Shown: positions 6,425-10,262 of the stretch, one piece after another
Layout of the letters: each line of letters opens with the position of its first letter
How positions within the stretch are numbered: the first letter of the stretch is position 1
Assembly (NCBI GenBank): GCA_963620595.1
Contig: CAVFAY010000048.1
Location: 1-10,262, forward strand
Direction: 5' to 3'
DNA from: Butyricicoccus_A sp963620595
GTDB lineage: Bacteria > Bacillota > Clostridia > Oscillospirales > Butyricicoccaceae
DNA: 10,262 nucleotides
Translations under genes and position numbers: made by a program
The notes under the pieces: model-generated
What the model was told of the DNA's origin: nothing
Databases searched by the model: none
Seen by the model: only the letters and a program-made list of their open reading frames with translations

Positions 6425-7558
6425 ATGTCGATACCTTATTCGCAATTTGTGGATTATTTGACATATAAAGCAATCCAGACCGGCACGCCGCTCTCCGGCA
6501 CATTCGAGCTGACGGCGCGCTGTAATTTGGATTGTAAAATGTGCTATATCCATAAACGAGCCAATGATCCTGCCGCAAAACGGGAGGAACTAACAACAGA
6601 ACAGTGGATTGCGCTCGCGAAAGCGGCGCAGGAGCAGGGAATGCTGCTGCTGCTGCTGACCGGCGGCGAACCGTTTGTCCGCCACGATTTCTTCGAGATT
6701 TACGATGCCTGTACGGCATTGGGACTGTCGGTTTCCATCAATACAAACGGAACGTGCATCACACCGGAAATCATCGAACGGTTAAAACGCAATGCTCCGG
6801 CGCGTATCAATATTACGTTATACGGCGCAAGTCCGGAGACATATGAAAAATTGTGCGGAGATGCATCGGCATATGAGCGAGCATATCAGGCTGTTTTGGG
6901 TTTACAAAAAACTGGAATCCCAGTGAAATTAAATTACAGCGTAACGCCGTATAACCGCGATGATTTGCTGGATGTTTGCAAATTTGCCGAGGAACAGAAC
7001 TTGCCGATTCAGCCCGCAACGTATATGTTTCCGCCGATACGCGCTTGTGAGCATGGCTGTTGTTCCAATGAAAGACTGTCTGCACAACAAGCAGCACAGG
7101 CGAGCTTTGCATATGACTGCTTCCGTTTTTCCGAAGACGTGATGATGCAGAGATGCAAAGAATTGCTCAAAGGCGGTATCGTAGATGACCCGATGACGGA
7201 GTGTCAGGAATTGCCGACCGAGCGTATTCGCTGCCGCGCAGGTGCGTCCGCTTTTTGGGTAACGTATCATGGACAGATGCGTCCGTGTGGCATGATGCAA
7301 GTGCCGTCCTTTTCTATTTCGGAATGTGGATTTTCAGGCGCTTGGGAGAAAATTCGTGATGCCAGAGAAAAAATTCTGCTTCCGGCAGCCTGCACAGAAT
7401 GCGCCATGAAAAATGCGTGTGAATTTTGTCCGGCAACCTGCTATGCGGAAAATCAGGACTTTGAAACTGTGCCGACCTATAATTGTCAAAAGACAATCAC
7501 ATATTTACGGCTGGCACAGCAGTTTATCAAACAATATGAGACTAGGGGGACAATATGA
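6425..7558 (+). CDS. Radical SAM/SPASM peptide maturase
   Basis: The 377-residue protein has the radical SAM [4Fe-4S] motif C33-x3-C37-x2-C40 (CNLDCKMC) and the SAM-binding TGGEP at 79-83. Further motifs are SINTNGT and INITLYGAS, typical of the partial TIM barrel. A C-terminal SPASM domain for auxiliary iron-sulfur clusters has Cys at 270, 288 (in GQMRPC), 323, 326, 332, 335, 339 and 354. This matches the usual gap, Gx4C and Cx2Cx5Cx2C arrangement. Such enzymes modify ribosomal peptides through radical chemistry on a substrate residue, making thioether, carbon-carbon or other crosslinks. The start lies one base after the kinase stop and the end overlaps the PqqD-like gene as ATGA, so the three are tightly coupled. 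Lacking its own leader-binding domain, it probably relies on that neighbour. The exact bond formed cannot be read from sequence; sactipeptide or ranthipeptide-like chemistry on Cys is the leading guess. Confidence 0.93.
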   Translation: MSIPYSQFVDYLTYKAIQTGTPLSGTFELTARCNLDCKMCYIHKRANDPAAKREELTTEQWIALAKAAQEQGMLLLLLTGGEPFVRHDFFEIYDACTALGLSVSINTNGTCITPEIIERLKRNAPARINITLYGASPETYEKLCGDASAYERAYQAVLGLQKTGIPVKLNYSVTPYNRDDLLDVCKFAEEQNLPIQPATYMFPPIRACEHGCCSNERLSAQQAAQASFAYDCFRFSEDVMMQRCKELLKGGIVDDPMTECQELPTERIRCRAGASAFWVTYHGQMRPCGMMQVPSFSISECGFSGAWEKIRDAREKILLPAACTECAMKNACEFCPATCYAENQDFETVPTYNCQKTITYLRLAQQFIKQYETRGTI

Positions 7559-7818
7559 AACTGAAATCAACGATAATTTTACGAAAAATTGCGGGAGAAA
7601 CGATTCTGGTTCCGGTTGGAGAAGATGCCGTCCGCGTGAATGGACTCATCACTGTGAATGAAGTTGGTGCATTGATTTGTGACCAATTAAAAGAGGAACG
7701 AACAATGGATGAACTGATTGCAGCTGTGACAGAACAGTTTGACGTCGATGAACAGACTGCACAGACAGATATTGCATCGTTTATCCATACATTGGAAGAA
7801 AATGATTTGCTGGCATAA
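7555..7818 (+). CDS. PqqD-like RiPP recognition element protein
   Basis: This 87-residue protein is a stand-alone PqqD-family domain. It begins with a beta-rich segment (about 5-35: ILRKIAGETILVPVG ... GLITVNE). A helical part follows, with EVGALICDQL (about 36-45), TMDELIAAVTEQFDVDE (about 50-66) and a last helix ending EENDLLA. PqqD-like proteins bind the leader of a precursor and present it to the radical SAM enzyme. The start codon overlaps the stop of the radical SAM gene (ATGA), implying translational coupling and a complex between the two. It is the last gene of the unit, directly before a terminator. Confidence 0.92.
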   Translation: MKLKSTIILRKIAGETILVPVGEDAVRVNGLITVNEVGALICDQLKEERTMDELIAAVTEQFDVDEQTAQTDIASFIHTLEENDLLA

Positions 7819-7819
7819 G

Positions 7820-7854
7820 AAAAGCCTGTATTCCGTTGGGATACAGGCTTTTTT
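7820..7854. terminator. Bidirectional intrinsic terminator between the peptide operon and the lipoprotein gene
   Basis: A 12-bp stem (7820-7831 with 7841-7852) has a 9-nt loop and a T run on the plus strand. On the minus strand the complementary A run gives GGCTTTTC, so it can also end the convergent lipoprotein/cbiK message. It begins 2 nt after the PqqD-like stop and abuts the lipoprotein stop. Confidence 0.92.
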
Positions 7855-8334
7855 CTACGTATTTTTGTCTATGCTATCGACAACAATGTCAATGGCTTTG
7901 GTGACGAAATTGATTTTCTTTTCGCTGAATACCGTTCCGTTGTGTAGGAGAGAAATATCTGCGACTGCCAGTTCATCGTCTTGGGAGGATTCTGTGCTGC
8001 CCATGAGTGTTGTCCACTTGATGGATACATCAGATTTTGTAATTGTCTGATCGAAATCAACAGTATATTGCGTTTTCTCAAATAGCTTGAAGTTGGAATC
8101 CGCTTGAACGAGGATGGTATTGTCTTTCTCCTGATACACTTCGACGGTGTAATAGACACGATCCTCTTTGCTTGCAGTGTCTTGCGGATTGGGGTATACC
8201 GTTTGGGAATCAATCAGCTGCATCTTGTCTGTTGACACAAGAGAAGAAGCATCAGACGAACCGGAAGCACAGCCGGACAGTAATAGGATCGCTAGAAGTA
8301 TCATAGACAGTAAAAAGCTATGTTTGCGCTTCAT
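7855..8334 (-). CDS. Small lipoprotein of unknown function
   Basis: The 159-residue protein has a type II signal peptide: KRKHS, a hydrophobic stretch at about 7-19, and a lipobox LLSGC with lipidated Cys22. It is therefore expected on the outer face of the membrane. A Ser-rich spacer leads to a mostly beta-predicted domain (YYTVEVYQE, ILVQADSNF, QYTVDFD, VSIKWTTLMG). No Cys follows the lipobox and no metal-binding or catalytic motif is obvious. The start follows an AGAGGTG ribosome binding site at the very end of cbiK, only 6 nt after its stop, so the two are almost certainly co-transcribed. The pairing hints at a role linked to metal or tetrapyrrole handling, but nothing in the protein itself shows that. 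Confidence 0.88.
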   Translation of the reverse strand: MKRKHSFLLSMILLAILLLSGCASGSSDASSLVSTDKMQLIDSQTVYPNPQDTASKEDRVYYTVEVYQEKDNTILVQADSNFKLFEKTQYTVDFDQTITKSDVSIKWTTLMGSTESSQDDELAVADISLLHNGTVFSEKKINFVTKAIDIVVDSIDKNT

Positions 8335-8340
8335 GAATCG

Positions 8341-9090
8341 CTACACCTCTTTGATATGCTCTGCGAATTTTTTCGCAATTTCCGGAATCTCGCCGAGTCC
8401 GGTCAATATCGTTTGGGTCTCGAAACCAAGTGCTTCGAGCTGACTTTTCCAGCTGTTCGGTTCATCTCCGGAAAGATCGTTGCGGGCATGGTCTCCGGCG
8501 ACAATCATAAACGGCATGAGCAGAATCTTTTTGATTTTGGCGGCTTGCAGCTGCGAAATGATGCTGTCCAGCTGAGGATAGCCTTCTACAGTGCCGACGT
8601 ACACGTGAGAATGACCTGCGGTGCGGAATTTGTGTTCCAGCTCACAATATGCCGCATTGGCAAAATGTTCTGTGCCGTGTCCCATCAGAAGCAGCGCTTC
8701 ATGCTGCGCGCACGGCGGAACATGCTGCATGACCGCGCGGACACAGGTATCGTAATCGGATTCCGACCATAATAATGGGTGGGCAATGTGCACCTGCGGG
8801 AATGATGCGGCGTCTGCACACAACTGCTCGTATTCAATGCCGGGAATGACATGGGTCGTCAGACAGGTAATGCGCTCGTACTGCTTGCACAGCCGCTCAA
8901 ACAGCGTATGTGGGTCGGGAATATCGATGCCATCGCGTTTGAGCAGCTTGCTGCGAATGATTCGTGAGGTGAAGGCTCGGTATACCGGCTGTCCGCAGAT
9001 TTGCTCGGTAGTGTGTTCGATGTTTTCAATCGCTTGCATCGCCTCCGGAACGGATGTTCCGAAGCTGACGACGACAATTGCTTGCTTCAT
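8341..9090 (-). CDS. cbiK: Sirohydrochlorin cobaltochelatase, CbiK type
   Basis: The enzyme inserts Co(II) into sirohydrochlorin, an early step of anaerobic cobalamin synthesis, in the cytoplasm. The 249-residue length is usual for CbiK. It opens with the chelatase signature AIVVVSFGTS (4-13). Metal-site residues appear in family order: His138 in MGHGTEH, Glu169 in VEGYP and His201 in AGDHARNDL. These match the His-Glu-His set of Salmonella CbiK. PHTLFERL and the Thr/His-rich TTHVIPG segment also fit. There is no signal peptide, unlike periplasmic CbiK-P forms. GGAGGG lies about 10 nt before the start. The gene stands apart from other cobalamin genes in this window, with only a lipoprotein gene downstream. 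Related enzymes can make nickel- or iron-sirohydrochlorin, so cobalt is the likeliest but not the only possible metal. Confidence 0.93.
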   Translation of the reverse strand: MKQAIVVVSFGTSVPEAMQAIENIEHTTEQICGQPVYRAFTSRIIRSKLLKRDGIDIPDPHTLFERLCKQYERITCLTTHVIPGIEYEQLCADAASFPQVHIAHPLLWSESDYDTCVRAVMQHVPPCAQHEALLLMGHGTEHFANAAYCELEHKFRTAGHSHVYVGTVEGYPQLDSIISQLQAAKIKKILLMPFMIVAGDHARNDLSGDEPNSWKSQLEALGFETQTILTGLGEIPEIAKKFAEHIKEV

Positions 9091-9100
9091 ATAAAATATA

Positions 9101-9139
9101 CCCTCCGATTCCTAAGATTATCTTTAGGATAGCGGAGGG
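9101..9139. repeat. Inverted repeat spanning cbiK -10 region and ribosome binding site
   Basis: CCCTCCG (9101-9107) pairs with CGGAGGG (9133-9139), and TCCTAA (9110-9115) pairs with TTAGGA (9124-9129), around an 8-nt centre. The repeat contains the -10 box, the likely start site and the GGAGGG of cbiK. As DNA it could be a repressor operator. As RNA in read-through transcripts from sigG it would bury the ribosome binding site or act as a weak terminator. No clear sigG terminator is otherwise seen. Confidence 0.6.
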
Positions 9140-9154
9140 AAAATCATCTGTCAA
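9126..9154 (-). promoter_or_regulatory. Sigma-A-like promoter of cbiK-lipoprotein
   Basis: On the minus strand a perfect TTGACA (9154-9149) is followed after exactly 17 bp by TATCCT (9131-9126), a fair -10. Transcription would start near 9119, about 30 nt before the cbiK ATG, independently of sigG. Confidence 0.65.
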
Positions 9155-9171
9155 GGACGAAACGGACAGAC

Positions 9172-9942
9172 TTAAATTTGTTTTCGGATGCGGGAAAGTG
9201 CGCTTTTTTCCAAGCGGGATACCTGCGCCTGAGAAATATGGATTTCGTTGGCAACTTCCATTTGCGTGCGGCCTTCAAAGAAGCGCATACGCAGAATGTT
9301 TTGTTCTCGCGGAGACAATTGCTGCATGGCTTCTTTCAGCGCGATTTGTTCCAGCCAGTGCTCATCGGTATTTTTGGTGTCTCCGACCTGATCCATGACG
9401 TAGACTGCATCGCCGCCGCTCTCAAATACCGGTTCATATAAAGAGACCGGATCGAGAATGGCATCCAGCGCAAAGACAATATCCTCTCGCGGAATCTGCA
9501 TGGCGCGGGACAGCTCTTCAATCGTCGGCTCGCGCTGGTTGGCGTTGACAAATGCTTCTTTTGCCTGCAAGGCACGATAGGCAGTATCACGCATGGAGCG
9601 GGAGACGCGGATCGAGCTGTTGTCACGCAGGTATCGCCGGATTTCTCCAATAATCATCGGAACCGCATAGGTGGAAAATCGGACGTTTAACTCGACGTTG
9701 AAATTGTCTATGGATTTCATGAGTCCGATACATCCGACCTGAAACAAATCATCCATGCTCTCTCCGCGTCCGGAAAAGCGCTGGATGACGCGAAGGACGA
9801 GCCGCAGATTGCAGGAGATCAGGCGGTCGCGGGCGGCGCGGTCTCCTTTGACACTGCGGCGCAGCAGGGCATCAGTTTCCTCAGCGGACAACACTTCCAA
9901 GCGGGAAGTATTGATTCCACAGATCTCTACTTTATTCGGCAT
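9172..9942 (-). CDS. sigG: Late forespore RNA polymerase sigma factor SigG
   Basis: SigG directs late forespore gene expression in endospore formation. The 256-residue protein begins with the SigG hallmark NKVEICGINTSRL (3-15). It has region 2 from about 45 to 107 (NLRLVLRVIQRF, DDLFQVGCIGLMKSIDNF, FSTYAVPMIIGEIRRYLRD), a region 3 at about 110-190 and region 4 with the helix-turn-helix TQMEVANEIHISQAQVSRLEK (split at about 226-246). Length and sequence closely follow B. subtilis SigG. The start at 9942 is chosen because AGGAGG lies 7 nt upstream and the hallmark begins there; a longer in-frame extension to 10128 is not expected. At the position of B. subtilis Asn45, reported to matter for the inhibitor CsfB/Gin, this protein appears to have Ser43. 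The usual neighbours spoIIGA and sigE are not in the window. Confidence 0.96.
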   Translation of the reverse strand: MPNKVEICGINTSRLEVLSAEETDALLRRSVKGDRAARDRLISCNLRLVLRVIQRFSGRGESMDDLFQVGCIGLMKSIDNFNVELNVRFSTYAVPMIIGEIRRYLRDNSSIRVSRSMRDTAYRALQAKEAFVNANQREPTIEELSRAMQIPREDIVFALDAILDPVSLYEPVFESGGDAVYVMDQVGDTKNTDEHWLEQIALKEAMQQLSPREQNILRMRFFEGRTQMEVANEIHISQAQVSRLEKSALSRIRKQI

Positions 9943-9980
9943 GGTTTCGCCTCCTGGTTTTGAGAAATCTTTGTATCCAT

Positions 9981-10010
9981 CAGTATCCCCGCGAAAAGAC
10001 CAAATCATAC
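9981..10010 (-). promoter_or_regulatory. Probable sigma-F (or sigma-G) promoter of sigG
   Basis: On the minus strand GTATG (10010-10006), a 15-bp spacer and GGGGATACTG (9990-9981) match the forespore sigma-F pattern GYWTA / GGNRANAMTW with one mismatch in each box. Transcription would start near 9975, about 33 nt before the ATG. In B. subtilis sigG is first transcribed by sigma-F and then by itself, so this fits known regulation. No convincing sigma-A promoter faces this way. Confidence 0.7.
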
Positions 10011-10058
10011 CATGAGAAAATGTCATGGAAAAAAACAAAAATAATTTGAAAAAATTCC

Positions 10059-10087
10059 TTGACATTTTCGGATTCCTACGGTATACT
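10059..10087 (+). promoter_or_regulatory. Sigma-A promoter of tRNA-Phe
   Basis: A perfect TTGACA (10059-10064), a 17-bp spacer and TATACT (10082-10087) predict a start near 10094. The leader to the mature tRNA is about 90 nt. It holds a GGTGTTT/AAACACC hairpin (10108-10129) without a following T run, and GAGAGTGC occurs twice in it. The hairpin may serve tRNA processing; it is not a terminator. Confidence 0.85.
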
Positions 10088-10185
10088 AAACAAGCACTTG
10101 AGAGTGCGGTGTTTGATACGAGAAACACCTAAAAAAGCGTTTTGAATACTCTTTTTGTTGCGAGAGTGCAGCAGAAAGACGATTC

Positions 10186-10261
10186 GCCTCTGTAGCTCAG
10201 TCGGTAGAGCAGGGGACTGAAAATCCCCGTGTCGGTGGTTCGATTCCGCCCGGAGGCACCA
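10186..10261 (+). tRNA. tRNA-Phe (anticodon GAA)
   Basis: This is a 76-nt cloverleaf. The acceptor stem pairs GCCTCTG with CGGAGGC (one G-T), the D arm reads GCTC-AGTCGGTA-GAGC, and the anticodon stem GGGGA/TCCCC encloses loop CTGAAAA, giving anticodon GAA. The T loop TTCGATT is normal, the discriminator is A, and CCA is encoded. The gene ends one base before the window edge, so any following tRNAs or terminator are out of view. Confidence 0.96.
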
Positions 10262-10262
10262 A

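Noticed and set aside
6420..7500. Several minus-strand and alternative-frame ORFs of 60-123 codons across the radical SAM gene
   Set aside because: They are shadows of a gene with complete radical SAM and SPASM cysteine motifs; none has a convincing ribosome binding site or motif.
9943..10128. N-terminal extension of SigG by 62 residues
   Set aside because: The family starts at the NKVEICG hallmark, AGGAGG precedes the 9942 start, and the extension covers the sigG promoter and part of the tRNA-Phe promoter.
10108..10129. GGTGTTT/AAACACC hairpin as a terminator before tRNA-Phe
   Set aside because: It is followed by an A run, not a T run, on the plus strand. Termination there would also block the tRNA.
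1..10262. CRISPR array, rRNA, transposase or phage genes
   Set aside because: No regularly spaced repeats, rRNA-like sequence, or integrase/transposase motifs are visible in any frame.

Overview
The window looks like a chromosome segment of an anaerobic, spore-forming Firmicute of the Clostridia. The Oscillospirales/Butyricicoccus-like gut lineage is my guess, made from gene content and style rather than from a search. The evidence is a forespore sigma factor (sigG), an anaerobic-type cobaltochelatase (cbiK), single-chain bacterial glycyl-tRNA synthetase, strong AGGAGG-type ribosome binding sites, canonical sigma-A promoters and tRNAs with encoded CCA.

Left edge (1-1710): an imperfect palindrome resembling paired IS3-family ends, then glyQS on the minus strand. 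Its promoter overlaps, back to back, the promoter of a plus-strand tRNA-Pro(TGG) gene, which ends in a clean intrinsic terminator.

Centre (about 1860-7854): one plus-strand transcription unit starting at a near-consensus promoter and ending at a strong terminator. In order it carries a possible 26-residue leader peptide, a 1065-residue secreted multi-domain protein, a 78-residue Cys-containing peptide with a leader-like N-terminus, a very stable GNRA-capped hairpin, an HprK/PEPCK-like P-loop kinase, a radical SAM/SPASM enzyme and a PqqD-like peptide-binding protein. The last three genes touch or overlap. This is the architecture of a RiPP (ribosomally made, modified peptide) system. The peptide would be the substrate, the PqqD-like protein would bind its leader, and the radical SAM protein would modify it. 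The kinase might phosphorylate it. I do not recognise it as a named, characterised family, and it is the most interesting part of the window.

Right (7855-10262): on the minus strand, a small lipoprotein gene follows cbiK by 6 nt, and cbiK has its own promoter inside an inverted repeat. Upstream lies sigG, preceded by what looks like a sigma-F-type promoter. A plus-strand tRNA-Phe(GAA) with a strong promoter closes the window. No CRISPR array, rRNA, transposase gene or peptide exporter is visible.
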